Notes: a model not told the origin generated them from the sequence alone. A DNA stretch of 64,000 nt from Chitinimonas sp. BJYL2 (GCF_027257935.1 NZ_JANZKW010000006.1:1-64000); one strand, 5' to 3'. Positions 41,549 to 51,927 are shown, counted from the first letter of the stretch. Made by a program: numbers and translations.

Positions 41549-43930
41549 CTACTTCGGCACAAAGCTGAGTGTGTGCACCGCCTCTCCCGGCAACAAGTGC
41601 TGCGCCTTGCCTTGCACCCATTCGGCATGGCCGGTCAGGAAGTAAGGCGACAGCGGGTGACCACTCTGGCCGCCAGGCATGTTGAACAAACCCTGCTCCT
41701 CCCTGCCCGGCGATACCGACAAACGTTGCGACTGACCAAATGCCGGCCCCGCCACGCGCGGCATGTTCTCATCGCCCGGCATCATGTCAGCCGGGGCGGA
41801 CAGCCAAGGCTTGAGTGCCGGCAGGAAGCGCGTGAACGGATGGGCAATCATGGCCGTGTTGCGCTTGCCCCAGGTGGCTTGGGCCAGTGGCGTGCCATCC
41901 TTGGTGACTTCGCGGATCGCGCGGTCTACCGCCGCCAGCTCCACGCTGCGCCAATCCTTGCCTGCCGGCAGCCAGCCAGCCGGGCGCTCATCGAGCAAGC
42001 GCGCCACCACGGCCGGCCAGCGCGGGTTGGCGCGGTCGAAGTCCGAGTCCTTGTTGAGCTTGGCCATATCGGCATTTGCCCGGCCGAACAGCTCGGCATA
42101 CAAGGCATACATCCAGGCGCGGGCCAGGGTGTAGCCCACCGAATCCACGCTCGCGTGGCCCGTCCAGCTCTCTTTGAGCAGACGGCGGAACTCGGCGCGC
42201 TGGGGCATCGCTGCCACGGCGCTGTCGGTCAACGCTGCCAGCGCACGGTCGCGCCATAGGCCGATGAACAAAGCGCGGTCATCCAGGCCCACACCGAACA
42301 CGCCTTGCTCGTCGGTCTTGCCCAGCGCAGTCAGCCCGTCACGAATCTGGCTGGCGCGCGCACCGAGATCGGCACCACCGTCGCCAAGTTTGGCGTAGTC
42401 CGCACCGCCAAGCTGACGGCTGTTGGCCGTCCACAGCTGGCCGGCATCCGGGTTGATGACGCGCGGGTAATCGTCGGGCGCACGCAGGCTGGTCCATGCC
42501 GCATCGGCACTGGCCGGATACGGGAAGGTCTGTGCGCTCGATGCGGCACGGCCCGGCAGCGGACCGGCAATCGTCCAGCCGATATTGCCCGCGGCATCGC
42601 CGGCCACCATGTTCTGCGCCGGTACGCCTGCGCGGTTAGCCACGGCTTGCGCCTCGGCCAGCGTGTTCACCTGCTCCAGATTGCCCAGATTGAAGTTGAC
42701 CGCACCTTTGTCATGCGCCACCCAGCGCACGGCGTAAGCCTTGTCGCCGACCATGCGTACGGGGCCCAGCGAGGTTTCGATCACCTTGAACGCGACAGCG
42801 GGCTTGCCTTTCACTTCGAGCTGTTCGACATGCTCGGTGGCGGTTTCCCAGCTCTCGCCAATCTTGAAGCGCTGCGGATTCTGTGGATCACGGCCGAGTT
42901 CGAGCAGATCCAGATAATCGCCGTAGCTATTGGTAAAGCCCCAGGCCACCGCACCATTGCTGCCCACCACCACCAGCGGCGCACCTGGCAGGGTGACGCC
43001 CACCACGCGGCGCTTGCCGCCCTTGCTGTCGGGCACATTGAGCACGGCGCGATACCAGATGTGGGGCAGGCGAATTCCCAGATGCATATCGTCGGCCACA
43101 ATAGCGCCGCCGTGTGCTGTACGGCTGCCGGCAATCGCCCAGTTATTGCTGCCGACCGAACTGCGAAAAGCAATCGAAGCGCGCTTGTCTTCACCGGGCT
43201 GGCCAAACCAGTCGGGTGCCTTCTCAGGCAGCGGCGCAAGCACAGGCTCGGCCTTGGCCACATCCATCGGCGCATCGTTGGCCGTCAGCTCAGGCATCAG
43301 CACCGCCAGTTGCTCGGGCGTGCTGTGATCGCGCAGCCAGCCACGCGCCAGCTCACGGCTCTCCAGATTGTCCTGCAGATCGAAATACATGGCCCAGACG
43401 ACCAGCAGCGTGTCGGCCGGTACCCAGGCGCGCGGTTGCTGCTGTAGCAAGCCGTACTCGAACGGGCGGCTGCTGAGCGCGGCCAAGCCATCGTTCACAC
43501 CCGCAACGTAGCGGTCCAGCATGGCGCGCTGCTCAGGCGTGAGTGCAGCCAGTGCCACTTCGGCGCGCGCACGCATGCGGTGGAAGCGGTTGCCCTCGTC
43601 CACCGGCAGCGCGGCCTCACCAATCAGACCAGCCAGCTCGCCCGCGGCCACACGGCGCAGTAGGTCCATCTGGAAAAAGCGATCCTGGGCGTGCACGTAA
43701 CCGGTGGCGTAAGCCACATCGTTGCGGCTATCGCCGCTAATGGTCGGCACCCCGTGGTCATCACGTGTCACGGTGACTTTGGCCCCCAGGCCATCGACGC
43801 TCACGTCGCCATCGAGCCGCGCCAGGCTACCGCGCAAGAACAGCCACACAGCCACGGCCACAAGCACAGTCAAAGCCAGCGCCAGCAAACCCAATCGCAC
43901 CAGCCAGCGGCTTGTCACGCCCTTAGTCAT
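41549..43930 (-). CDS. Penicillin acylase-family amidohydrolase
   Basis: 793 residues, N-terminal nucleophile hydrolase. An N-terminal membrane helix or signal (about 12-32) is followed by an alpha chain with VTVTRDDHGVPTISG and YVHAQDRFFQMDLLRR, then the autoprocessing site GSNNWAIAGSRT, whose Ser261 becomes the beta-chain nucleophile, and MHLGIRLPHIWY. Substrates in this family include beta-lactam side chains and acyl-homoserine lactones. ATG 43930 has AGGGAGA about 9 bases upstream. Bounded on both sides by terminators, so it is a single-gene unit. Confidence 0.88.
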   Translation of the reverse strand: MTKGVTSRWLVRLGLLALALTVLVAVAVWLFLRGSLARLDGDVSVDGLGAKVTVTRDDHGVPTISGDSRNDVAYATGYVHAQDRFFQMDLLRRVAAGELAGLIGEAALPVDEGNRFHRMRARAEVALAALTPEQRAMLDRYVAGVNDGLAALSSRPFEYGLLQQQPRAWVPADTLLVVWAMYFDLQDNLESRELARGWLRDHSTPEQLAVLMPELTANDAPMDVAKAEPVLAPLPEKAPDWFGQPGEDKRASIAFRSSVGSNNWAIAGSRTAHGGAIVADDMHLGIRLPHIWYRAVLNVPDSKGGKRRVVGVTLPGAPLVVVGSNGAVAWGFTNSYGDYLDLLELGRDPQNPQRFKIGESWETATEHVEQLEVKGKPAVAFKVIETSLGPVRMVGDKAYAVRWVAHDKGAVNFNLGNLEQVNTLAEAQAVANRAGVPAQNMVAGDAAGNIGWTIAGPLPGRAASSAQTFPYPASADAAWTSLRAPDDYPRVINPDAGQLWTANSRQLGGADYAKLGDGGADLGARASQIRDGLTALGKTDEQGVFGVGLDDRALFIGLWRDRALAALTDSAVAAMPQRAEFRRLLKESWTGHASVDSVGYTLARAWMYALYAELFGRANADMAKLNKDSDFDRANPRWPAVVARLLDERPAGWLPAGKDWRSVELAAVDRAIREVTKDGTPLAQATWGKRNTAMIAHPFTRFLPALKPWLSAPADMMPGDENMPRVAGPAFGQSQRLSVSPGREEQGLFNMPGGQSGHPLSPYFLTGHAEWVQGKAQHLLPGEAVHTLSFVPK

Positions 43931-43969
43931 GGTTCGTTGTCTCCCTTGTTTTTGGATATCACAGGCAAG

Positions 43970-43998
43970 AAAAAGGCCCGGCAGCGCCGAGCCTTTTT
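43970..43998 (-). terminator. Terminator after pilZ
   Basis: AAAAAGGC (43970-43977) and GCCTTTTT (43991-43998) with an inner CGGC/GCCG extension; the minus strand has a T-tract. It closes the tmk-holB-pilZ unit. Confidence 0.8.
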
Positions 43999-44018
43999 TG
44001 CACGCTTGTGCAACATTA

Positions 44019-44390
44019 TCACATAGTGTGGGTTGTGCGACTTGATTGCAGCGCACCACCGAGCAGGCCCTCGATCTTTGCACGCGCCTGCTGGCCCGCC
44101 TCGTTCTCCGAGAACTGCACACCCACGCCCTGGGTGCGGTTGCCGTGCGAGCCCGGCGGGGTAATCCACACCACTTTGCCGGATACGGCGATCTTGGCCG
44201 GGTCTTCCATCAATTGCAGGAGCATGAAGACTTCGTCGCCAATGCTATAGGGCTTGGCAGTAGGAATGAAAATGCCGCCCCCCTTCACAAAGGGCATGTA
44301 GGCAGCAAACAAACCGGCTTTTTCCTTGATGCTCAGCGAGAGTACGCCGCCGGTGCGTGGCGGGACGGCGACTTTGGGCGCTTCGGACAT
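44019..44390 (-). CDS. pilZ: PilZ-domain protein
   Basis: 123 residues of the type IV pilus PilZ group, encoded just after holB as in many proteobacteria. GGVLSLSIKEKAGLFAAYMPFVKGGGIFIPT and VVWITPPG are typical. The canonical RxxxR c-di-GMP motif is not evident, as in PilZ proper, which acts by protein contact. Confidence 0.88.
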   Translation of the reverse strand: MSEAPKVAVPPRTGGVLSLSIKEKAGLFAAYMPFVKGGGIFIPTAKPYSIGDEVFMLLQLMEDPAKIAVSGKVVWITPPGSHGNRTQGVGVQFSENEAGQQARAKIEGLLGGALQSSRTTHTM

Positions 44391-44398
44391 AAAGCTCT

Positions 44399-45403
44399 CT
44401 ATCCTTTAATCATCGGCCGAACGGCCTGCTGGTAAGCGTATAGCAATTGCTCGAACACGAGCTTGGCATTGAGCGGGTGGTTGGCCAGTCGCTTCGCCTC
44501 GATCACCGTGTCGTGATACCGCATCAGGCGCACCGGGTCGAGCTTGCTGGCCAGTGCATCAAGACGCGTGATCTCGTCAGGATAATAGCGAACGGACTGC
44601 GCCAGCCCCAAGCGCGCCAGATCATGAACCCAGCGGCTCAACCAGTCGGCCACCCGGGCGACCTCGGTTTTCTGCTTGTCGAGCCGCTCGGCCAAGGCCA
44701 AGGGATCAAGCTGGCGCGGGTCGGCCAACTCGGCCAGAAACGCACGGCGCTGGGCGAGCATGCCGGCGTCGGCACGTTCTATCGCCGCCAGCGGCGCACC
44801 GCCGGCCTCGGCCAGATAACTGCCTGCGTCATCCAGGCCCTGCTCCGCTAACCAAGCCAAAGCCGGTTCGCGCTCGGGCAGCGGCAGGGGCAGGCGGCGG
44901 CAGCGGCTCAGTATGGTGGGCAACAAGCGTCGCCATTGGTGGCTAACGAGTATGAACACGGCCCCGGCGGGCGGCTCTTCCAAAGTTTTAAGCAGCGCAT
45001 TGGCGGCAGCGGCATTGAGTGCTTCGGCGGGCTGGATCAGCGTGACGCGGCGTCCAGCACGGTGGGCGCTCAGGTACACAAAGCTATTGAGATCGCGCAC
45101 CTGATCGATGCTGATCCAGGCAGCGGCCTTTTTCTTGACCTTACCCTCGTCATCTTCTTCTTCGGGCGCGGGGGTCAGTTCGCGGTAATCGGGGTGGTTG
45201 CCGGCGAGGAACCAGCGGCAACCGTCGCATACGCCGCAGGGCTTGTTGTCAGCGTGCGATTCGCACAACAGCCACTGCGCCAGATGGCGGGCGAATGCGA
45301 GCTTGCCGATGCCGGGTTCGCCAGTCAGCAACAAAGCGTGGGGCAGGCGCGCATGCTGATCGAGCAGCGTTTGCCATACCGTTTCCTGCCACGGGTAGAG
45401 CAT
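44399..45403 (-). CDS. holB: DNA polymerase III subunit delta'
   Basis: 334 residues, clamp-loader subunit. LLTGEPGIGKLAFARHLAQWLLC is a degenerate P-loop. Zinc cysteines occur in CESHADNKPCGVCDGC, followed by ALNAAAANALLKTLEEPPAGAVFILVSH, the sensor region. Overlaps tmk by the last bases of its stop, so it is translationally coupled. Confidence 0.93.
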   Translation of the reverse strand: MLYPWQETVWQTLLDQHARLPHALLLTGEPGIGKLAFARHLAQWLLCESHADNKPCGVCDGCRWFLAGNHPDYRELTPAPEEEDDEGKVKKKAAAWISIDQVRDLNSFVYLSAHRAGRRVTLIQPAEALNAAAANALLKTLEEPPAGAVFILVSHQWRRLLPTILSRCRRLPLPLPEREPALAWLAEQGLDDAGSYLAEAGGAPLAAIERADAGMLAQRRAFLAELADPRQLDPLALAERLDKQKTEVARVADWLSRWVHDLARLGLAQSVRYYPDEITRLDALASKLDPVRLMRYHDTVIEAKRLANHPLNAKLVFEQLLYAYQQAVRPMIKG

Positions 45404-46041
45404 CAGCCCACACCCCGCTCGGTGAAGATGGCCGCCAGCTCGTGCTGGATAACCTCGATATCGCGGCTGGCATCGACAATGCGGATACGACCCTGCGCCT
45501 CGGCGGCGCGGTCGTGGTAAGCGTTGCGCACGCGCTCGAAGAAAGCATCAGCCTCGCGCTCGAAGCGATCAGGGCTGCGTGCATCGGCCAGCCGCGCGCG
45601 GCTCACGGCCAGCGGCACATCGAACAGCAGTGTCAGGTCGGGCTCGATCAGCGTCTCGCCGCGCCCCTGTACCCATTGTTCGAGTGAGCGGAATTTGTCC
45701 ACCGGCAGACCACGACCACCCACCTGATAGGCATAGGTGGCATCGGTGAAGCGGTCGCACACCACCCAGCGGCCAGCGGCCAGCGCGGGTTCGATCACCT
45801 GCACCAAGTGTTCGCGGCGTGCGGCAAACATCAGCAGTGCCTCTGTTTCCAGATCCATCGCATCGTGCAGCAGCAACTCGCGCAGCTTTTCGCCCAGCGG
45901 CGTGCCGCCGGGTTCGCGGGTGACAAGATGGTCTATGCCCTGCGCCGTGAGATGGCGCGTCAGCCAGTGCAGATGGGTGCTTTTGCCGGCCCCATCGAGT
46001 CCTTCCAGACTGATGAAGCGGCCGCGCGGCGTGGATGACAT
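45403..46041 (-). CDS. tmk: Thymidylate kinase
   Basis: 212 residues, phosphorylates dTMP. P-loop [30 protein letters not shown] (the DRX/REPGGT motif) and [19 protein letters not shown] are diagnostic. ATG 46041 is used; the frame extends to 46110 without a conserved sequence. First gene of the tmk-holB-pilZ unit. mltG, usually immediately upstream, is 2.7 kb away here. Confidence 0.95.
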   Translation of the reverse strand: MSSTPRGRFISLEGLDGAGKSTHLHWLTRHLTAQGIDHLVTREPGGTPLGEKLRELLLHDAMDLETEALLMFAARREHLVQVIEPALAAGRWVVCDRFTDATYAYQVGGRGLPVDKFRSLEQWVQGRGETLIEPDLTLLFDVPLAVSRARLADARSPDRFEREADAFFERVRNAYHDRAAEAQGRIRIVDASRDIEVIQHELAAIFTERGVG

Positions 46042-46178
46042 CAGGTCGGGCTCGGCGTACGGGGTAATCGAAGGTGTCGATTGTAAAGGCTGATGGCAGC
46101 CACCGGGCAAATTGCCTTGCCGGCCATGGCCTCGCCGCCTAGCCTGATGGCAAATCGAGACAGCCCCACAGGAACACC

Positions 46179-48311
46179 ATGCCTACCAGCCAGCGCACCG
46201 TGGCCAAAACCGTCCGCAGCTTTGCCGTCCGGCCTGACCGGATCGATTTGCGCGATTTAGCGTATCAGCCACGCGTCAGCAATCTGCCCGCCAGTTTTCC
46301 GGGGCAGGACTTCCTGCAACAGCAGCTACTTGCCTATGGCCAGGCCGGCATGGTGCTCGATCAGGCACAAAGCTCGGCCTGCACCGGCTATGCACTGGCC
46401 GCCGTCGTCGCGTTTCAGCGCTGGCGCGCCAGTGGCTACACGACACTGGAGCGCGTGAGCCCGGCCATGCTGTACCAGCTGGCACAGATGTACGACGAAT
46501 GGGATGGCGAGGATTACGACGGCTCCAGCTGTCGCGGCGCGATGAAGGGCTGGCACAAGCATGGCGTCTGTGCCGAAGCACTGTGGCCGCACGATCCGAA
46601 AAAGCGCGCGACGCGGCCCAAGGACGGCTGGGACAGCGATGCCGGCCAGCGCACGCTGGGCGTGTATTACCGTATCAGCAAGGACAATATCACTGACTTG
46701 CAGGCAGCCATCGTGGAAGCCGGCGCGATCTATGTTTCCGCCGAGGTTCACGATGGCTGGGAGATCGGTGCAAATACCAAAACGATCGCCCAACTGGGAG
46801 AGCTGCCCGAAATCAAGGTCAAAGCCAAATCACTGGGCGGCCATGCGTTTGCCATGGTCGGCTACACGCCACGCGGCTTTGTGGTGCAGAACTCCTGGGG
46901 CGAGAGCTGGGGCTGGCGCGGCTTTGCGATCCTGCCGTATGAAGACTGGCTGGCCAATGGCTCGGACGCCTGGGTCGCCGGCTTGGGCGTGCCGCAGTTG
47001 GGTACACCAGTGCGCGGCTATATCAGTCTGCCACCAGGCAAAGCCAGCCAGACCAGCTACGCCAGCCACGGCATCAAGCGCGATCCGCTGGCCGAGCGCG
47101 GCTTTGCGCAGCTTTACAGTGAGGACGAGGCGATACGCCATAGCCTGCTAGTGGGCAATAACGGCCAGTTGCTGCATAAGTCCATCGATTGTCTCGATGC
47201 CGCCGACCAGTTCAGCCGTCAGACCATGGCCGGCCTGACGCAATGGCTGCAAAGCCAACCCAAGGGCCAGCGCCGCGTCGTCATCTACGCGCACGGCGGG
47301 CTCAACAATCTGCAGGACGGCCTCAACCGCACGCGTGTGCTGGCGCCCTGGCTGATGGCCAATGGTGTGTATCCACTGTTTGTGAACTGGTCGTCCGGCG
47401 CAGGCGAATCGCTGTACGGGCTGATTGAAGATACCGTCAAGCACCGCGAACCGGGTCTCGCCAGCGGCTGGGGCGATACCGCCGCCGACGCTTGGGACTA
47501 CACACTCGAAGTCGCCCTCCGTTTGCCCGTGGGTGCACTCTGGCGCGAGATGAAGGACAACGCCGCCCGGGCTGCGCAACGTGGTGGCGCAACGTGGCAG
47601 CTGGCCAAGGCGATGCTGCCGCTGAAGCAGCAGTTCCCCGATATGGCAGTCCACGCCATCGGTCATTCCGCTGGCGCGATTGTGCTCGGCCACTGGCTCA
47701 AGGCGCTGGATACCGCCGCCGTACCGCTCAGCAGCTGCACCCTGCTGGCCCCGGCCTGCACGGTTGCCTTTGCCAACACGCATTACGGCAGCGCCCAGAT
47801 TGCCCGCGACAAGCTGTTCCTGCATATGCTCAGCGACGCGCGCGAACGCGACGACAGCGTCGGACAGGTATATCGCAAATCCTTGCTGTACCTAGTGAGC
47901 CGCGCGCTCGAAAGCCACAAGACGCCGCTGCTTGGCATGGCCGGCAGCCTGGACCCGGCCTCGCTGAACGCGAGCACCAGCTGGATTCCCGCGGCGCACC
48001 GCAAAGCTGTCGCCGACTGGCAGGACTACTTCTGGGACAAGGCGGCACCGAGCGGTTTTGCCTACAACGCCCGGGGCTTCAAACCCAACCCGGCCGGGAT
48101 GAGCCCCAAGGGCAAGGTGGATGACAGGCTCACACTGGTACACGCCGAGCAGATCAGCACCACGCTGCGGGCCGAGGCGCCGCACGCGCCCATCAAGCAG
48201 ATTGCCAGTGCGCATGGGGCGTTTGATAACGATGTGGATACGCTGAATGCGGTGTTGACTCGGATACTGGGCAGTGCCCCTGCCGTCAGAATCGATCAGG
48301 CGGACTACTGA
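46179..48311 (+). CDS. Papain-like (C1) peptidase fused to an alpha/beta hydrolase
   Basis: 710 residues, no signal peptide. The N-terminal domain (about 20-280) is papain-like: Gln62 and Cys68 ([11 protein letters not shown]; six residues apart as in papain), His222 ([10 protein letters not shown]) and Asn238 ([11 protein letters not shown]). The C-terminal domain (about 320-700) is lipase/esterase-like: AHGGLNN with an oxyanion HGG, and the nucleophile elbow GHSAG with Ser497. Both active sites look intact. It is encoded on the strand opposite the interrupted mltG-tmk neighbourhood. The role is unknown; an effector-like or self-defence hydrolase is possible. Confidence 0.82.
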   Translation: MPTSQRTVAKTVRSFAVRPDRIDLRDLAYQPRVSNLPASFPGQDFLQQQLLAYGQAGMVLDQAQSSACTGYALAAVVAFQRWRASGYTTLERVSPAMLYQLAQMYDEWDGEDYDGSSCRGAMKGWHKHGVCAEALWPHDPKKRATRPKDGWDSDAGQRTLGVYYRISKDNITDLQAAIVEAGAIYVSAEVHDGWEIGANTKTIAQLGELPEIKVKAKSLGGHAFAMVGYTPRGFVVQNSWGESWGWRGFAILPYEDWLANGSDAWVAGLGVPQLGTPVRGYISLPPGKASQTSYASHGIKRDPLAERGFAQLYSEDEAIRHSLLVGNNGQLLHKSIDCLDAADQFSRQTMAGLTQWLQSQPKGQRRVVIYAHGGLNNLQDGLNRTRVLAPWLMANGVYPLFVNWSSGAGESLYGLIEDTVKHREPGLASGWGDTAADAWDYTLEVALRLPVGALWREMKDNAARAAQRGGATWQLAKAMLPLKQQFPDMAVHAIGHSAGAIVLGHWLKALDTAAVPLSSCTLLAPACTVAFANTHYGSAQIARDKLFLHMLSDARERDDSVGQVYRKSLLYLVSRALESHKTPLLGMAGSLDPASLNASTSWIPAAHRKAVADWQDYFWDKAAPSGFAYNARGFKPNPAGMSPKGKVDDRLTLVHAEQISTTLRAEAPHAPIKQIASAHGAFDNDVDTLNAVLTRILGSAPAVRIDQADY

Positions 48312-48321
48312 TACAGGACGA

Positions 48322-48723
48322 TCAGGCGAGCTGTACGGGGCTGAGCAAAGCATGGCGATTGCGCCACTCTAGCCCCGCCAGAACCGCAACAAAGATCGCC
48401 TCACCCAGCAGATGCGCCACCCCCCAAAGCGAAGCCGAACCCGCATACGTGTAGGCCAGCAACAGGCAGATGCAAACCCAGACCAGATTTGCCATCACCA
48501 GCATCACAATCAGACCCATGCGACGCCTGAGCAGCGCGGCGAGCGTGAACGAGTAGCAGGCATAGAGCAGATTGGCGCCCGCTATCCCCAACAGCAGATC
48601 GCGTGGCAAGGCATACAGCGCGGTTTGTAGCTGGATCAGCAGCAAGCTGGCCGTGCCCGCGACAAAGGCCGCGAGGCAATCGATCCACAACCAGCTGTTT
48701 GCCGCGTAGCGCTGCTTTGGCAT
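48322..48723 (-). CDS. Four-helix membrane protein
   Basis: 133 residues with four hydrophobic segments (about 14-33, 42-62, 68-90, 98-118). LYALPRDLLLGIAGANLLYACYS is conserved-looking in a small betaproteobacterial family of unknown role. Same strand as mltG, 11 bases downstream of it, so probably co-transcribed. Confidence 0.65.
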   Translation of the reverse strand: MPKQRYAANSWLWIDCLAAFVAGTASLLLIQLQTALYALPRDLLLGIAGANLLYACYSFTLAALLRRRMGLIVMLVMANLVWVCICLLLAYTYAGSASLWGVAHLLGEAIFVAVLAGLEWRNRHALLSPVQLA

Positions 48724-48734
48724 TTCAAGCCCGC

Positions 48735-49784
48735 TTAACGCGCACCCAGCTGATACCGCCGCACCGCCTGATTGTGCTCGGTCAGCGAGCCCGAGAAATA
48801 CGAGCTGCCATCGCCCTTGGCCACAAAGTACAGCGCCTTGCTCTGGGCGGGTTGCGTGGCTGCCAGCAGCGAGGCCATGCCCGGCATCGCGATCGGCGTG
48901 GGCGGCAGGCCGCCACGCGTGTAGGTGTTCCAGGGCGTATCGGTTTCCAGATGGACGCGCTTGAGGTTGCCATCAAACGCTTCGCCCAGGCCGTAGATCA
49001 CCGTGGGGTCGGTTTGCAGGCGCATGCCGATACGCAAACGGTTGTGGAATACCGAGGAAATCATGCCTCTATCCTTGGCCGCACCAGTTTCCTTTTCGAT
49101 GATGGACGCCAGCGTCAGCGCATCGGCCGGGGTGCGCAGCGGCAGATTGGGCGCACGTGCCGCCCAGGCGGCATCGAGCTGCGTCCGCATGGCCTGATGG
49201 GCGCGTTGCAGCACCTGCAGGTCCGAACTCTGCTTGGCAAAGTGATAGGTATCGGGGAAGAACTGGCCCTCGGGGCTATTGGCCTGTATGCCCAGTTGCT
49301 GCATCAGCGCGGCATCATCAAGCTGGGCCGAATCGTGGCGCAGATCGGGGTGGCGATTGAGCGCGGCGCGTACCTGCCGCCAGTTCCAGCCTTCCACGAT
49401 CGTCAGCGTGGCGCTGCTGACATCACCATCCGTGAGCTTGGCCAGCAGCTGCAAGGGGGTAACAGCCTCAGTAATTTCGTAACTGCCCGCCTTGATGCGG
49501 CTGGCCGAACCGTTGATGCGCGCCACCTGCACCAGCAGCCAGGGCTGCACCACCAGGCCTTGATCGGCAAGCTGGTTGGCCGCCATGCGCATGGTGGTGC
49601 CGCGCTCCAGCGTGAACGCCTGCGGTTTGCCGTTGAACGGCAGGGGGCTGTGCGCGTACTGCCAGACATACGCGGCCAAGGCGATGGCGGCAATCAGGGC
49701 CGATACCAGCATAAGGGCAAACAGGCGGCCCAGCGTGGAAGTGCCGCGCTGTGCCGGGCGTGAATTGGAACGTTTACGGGCCAT
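48735..49784 (-). CDS. mltG: Endolytic murein transglycosylase MltG
   Basis: 349 residues, single-pass inner-membrane enzyme (helix about 20-42) that cuts nascent glycan strands in the periplasm. The LysM-like region is followed by the YceG catalytic domain with LASIIEKETG (catalytic Glu230), VFHNRLRIGMRLQTDPTVIYG, and YTRGGLPPTPIAMPG. Ends directly in an unknown membrane-protein gene rather than tmk. Starts 2 bases after the helicase stop. Confidence 0.93.
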   Translation of the reverse strand: MARKRSNSRPAQRGTSTLGRLFALMLVSALIAAIALAAYVWQYAHSPLPFNGKPQAFTLERGTTMRMAANQLADQGLVVQPWLLVQVARINGSASRIKAGSYEITEAVTPLQLLAKLTDGDVSSATLTIVEGWNWRQVRAALNRHPDLRHDSAQLDDAALMQQLGIQANSPEGQFFPDTYHFAKQSSDLQVLQRAHQAMRTQLDAAWAARAPNLPLRTPADALTLASIIEKETGAAKDRGMISSVFHNRLRIGMRLQTDPTVIYGLGEAFDGNLKRVHLETDTPWNTYTRGGLPPTPIAMPGMASLLAATQPAQSKALYFVAKGDGSSYFSGSLTEHNQAVRRYQLGAR

Positions 49785-49786
49785 GG

Positions 49787-51847
49787 TCAGTCAGCCGTTT
49801 CGGGTTGGGTACGCGCGCGCATGCGCTGGAAGAAGCGTGTCGCCACCGCGGCTTCACGGGTGCGCAACATATTGGGCAGGGCTTTCCAGACCTGCTTGCC
49901 ATAGGGCTTATCGATCAACCGCGGGTCGGCAATCATCAGCACGCCCTGGTCGTGCTCGTCGCGGATCAGGCGGCCGGCGCCCTGCTTGAGAGTGATGACC
50001 GCTCGCGGTAGCTGGTACTCAAAGAAGGCATTGCGGCCAGCCTGCTTGAGTTTGTCGATGCGTGCGGCAAGCACCGGGTCGTCGGGCGCGGCAAACGGCA
50101 GTTTGTCGATCACGACCAGACGCAGCTGATCGCCCTTCACATCGATGCCTTCCCAGAAGGTCTGGCTGGCCACCAGGATGGCATTGGGCTGGCTGCGGAA
50201 GCGATCCAGCAGCTCGGTACGGGTGCCCTCGCCTTGCAGCAGCAGCGGGTATTTGAGCCCCATGCCCGGCAGGCGTGCATTGAGCAGATCGTAGGCCTCG
50301 CGCATGGCGCGCAAGCTGGTGAACAGCAAGAAGGCGTGGCCTTCGGCATCGCGGATCAGCGGCAGCGCGGCTTCAACCACCGCGGCGGTGTAATCGCGGC
50401 TGTTCGGATCGGGCAAGCCTTGCGGCACATAGAGCAGCGCCTGCTGTTTGTAATCGAACGGCGACTCCCAAGCGGCCTGATCGGCTTCCCACAAACCCAT
50501 CTCATGCGCGTAGTGCTTGAAATCGCCATTCACCGCCAGCGTGGCGCTGGTGAAGATCCAGGCGCGCTCGCTATGCAGCTGGCGCGAGAACAGACGGGCA
50601 ATATCCAGTGGGGTGATATGCAGCTGGAAGCCGTGGCTGCTGACCTCAAGCCAGTGCACGGATTCCACCGCCACCGGCCGCGCGGGCTTGGCGTCAGCGG
50701 TCGGTGCGGCGGCCTCGTCTTCGGCACTTAGCAGGGGCGGCACCTCGGCCACGACCGGGGCGCCGGCATTACGCAGCGGCAAACCGGTTTGCCAGCGGCG
50801 CAGTACCGCCAGCTGCTCAATCGCGCGGCGGCGGCAATTTTCCAGCCCTTCGGAGCGCTCGGCCTGATCGGCCAGCAATTCCGCTAAGGCGTTCAGCGAT
50901 TCGGTCAGATGATCGATTGCATCGAGCACTTCAAGCTTTTCTAGCAACTGGTGTTGCGGCGCACGCCAGCTTTCCATGCCGAAACTCAGGCGCAGATCGC
51001 GTACGGCTTTATCGAGTGCCAGTGCGGCGGCAGGCAGGTGGACAAAGTCCTTGGCCGCCGCCAGTGCCTCGGCGCGGCTGTCTCGTGCCAGTTCCAGCAG
51101 CGCGCCCGACGCCACCGTTTCACCAAAGAACAGGCTGGCCACTTCGGGCAACTGGTGAGCTTCGTCAAAGATCACCGTATTGCACTTGGGCAGCAGCTCG
51201 CCAGCACCCTCGTCCTTGAGCCACACATCGGCAAAGAACAGGTGATGGTTGACCACCACCACATCGGCCTCCAGCGCCTCGCGCCGGGCCTTCATCACAA
51301 AGCAGTCCTGATAATGCGCGCAATCCGAACCCAGGCAGTTATCACGCGTGGACACCGCATGGTTCCAAGCCGGCGAGGTCTCGGGCACATTGCTACACGA
51401 GGATTTGTCGCCGTTATGACTGGTGGCCGCAAATCGCTGGATGGCATGCAGATGGGCGATGTCTTCCTTGCGCGCAAAACGGCCATCAGCCAGCGCCTGC
51501 TCCAGATGGTAGGCGCACACATAGTTGGCGCGGCCTTTGAGCAGGGCAATCGTTACCGGCACCTTGAGCGCCTCACGCACCTTGGGCAGATCGCGATGGA
51601 ACAGCTGATCCTGCAGGGTTTTGGTACCGGTGGAGATGATGACCTTGCCGCCCGATGTGAGGGCGGGCACCAGATAGGCGTAGGTCTTGCCGGTGCCAGT
51701 GCCGGCTTCGGCGATCAGCGGGGTCTTGTCGCGGATGGCCTTGGCCACGGCCTGCGCCATTTCGACCTGCTGGGTGCGCGAGCGGTAACCCGGTATGGCT
51801 TGCGCCAAAGGGCCCTGATCGGAAAACAGGTCGTCGAGCGTGGTCAC
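49787..51847 (-). CDS. DinG/YoaA-type iron-sulfur DNA helicase
   Basis: 686 residues from GTG 51847. Superfamily 2 XPD-like 5'-3' helicase for repair or R-loop and stalled-fork processing. Walker A AEAGTGTGKTYAYLVPAL, four cysteines for a 4Fe-4S cluster (CAYH, CSNVP, CLGSDC, CF), DEAH box in VIFDEAHQLPE, and motif VI RLIRDEHDQGVL. The reading frame continues to 51940, but that extension runs through the terminator of the gene upstream, so I reject the longer start. Confidence 0.9.
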   Translation of the reverse strand: MTTLDDLFSDQGPLAQAIPGYRSRTQQVEMAQAVAKAIRDKTPLIAEAGTGTGKTYAYLVPALTSGGKVIISTGTKTLQDQLFHRDLPKVREALKVPVTIALLKGRANYVCAYHLEQALADGRFARKEDIAHLHAIQRFAATSHNGDKSSCSNVPETSPAWNHAVSTRDNCLGSDCAHYQDCFVMKARREALEADVVVVNHHLFFADVWLKDEGAGELLPKCNTVIFDEAHQLPEVASLFFGETVASGALLELARDSRAEALAAAKDFVHLPAAALALDKAVRDLRLSFGMESWRAPQHQLLEKLEVLDAIDHLTESLNALAELLADQAERSEGLENCRRRAIEQLAVLRRWQTGLPLRNAGAPVVAEVPPLLSAEDEAAAPTADAKPARPVAVESVHWLEVSSHGFQLHITPLDIARLFSRQLHSERAWIFTSATLAVNGDFKHYAHEMGLWEADQAAWESPFDYKQQALLYVPQGLPDPNSRDYTAAVVEAALPLIRDAEGHAFLLFTSLRAMREAYDLLNARLPGMGLKYPLLLQGEGTRTELLDRFRSQPNAILVASQTFWEGIDVKGDQLRLVVIDKLPFAAPDDPVLAARIDKLKQAGRNAFFEYQLPRAVITLKQGAGRLIRDEHDQGVLMIADPRLIDKPYGKQVWKALPNMLRTREAAVATRFFQRMRARTQPETAD

Positions 51848-51927
51848 GAGTGGGCGCGGCGCGGTGTAAGAAGTCGCGGCGATTCTAGCACGTTCGTTCT
51901 CTGCAGCCGGTTTGCGCGGGCAACAAA

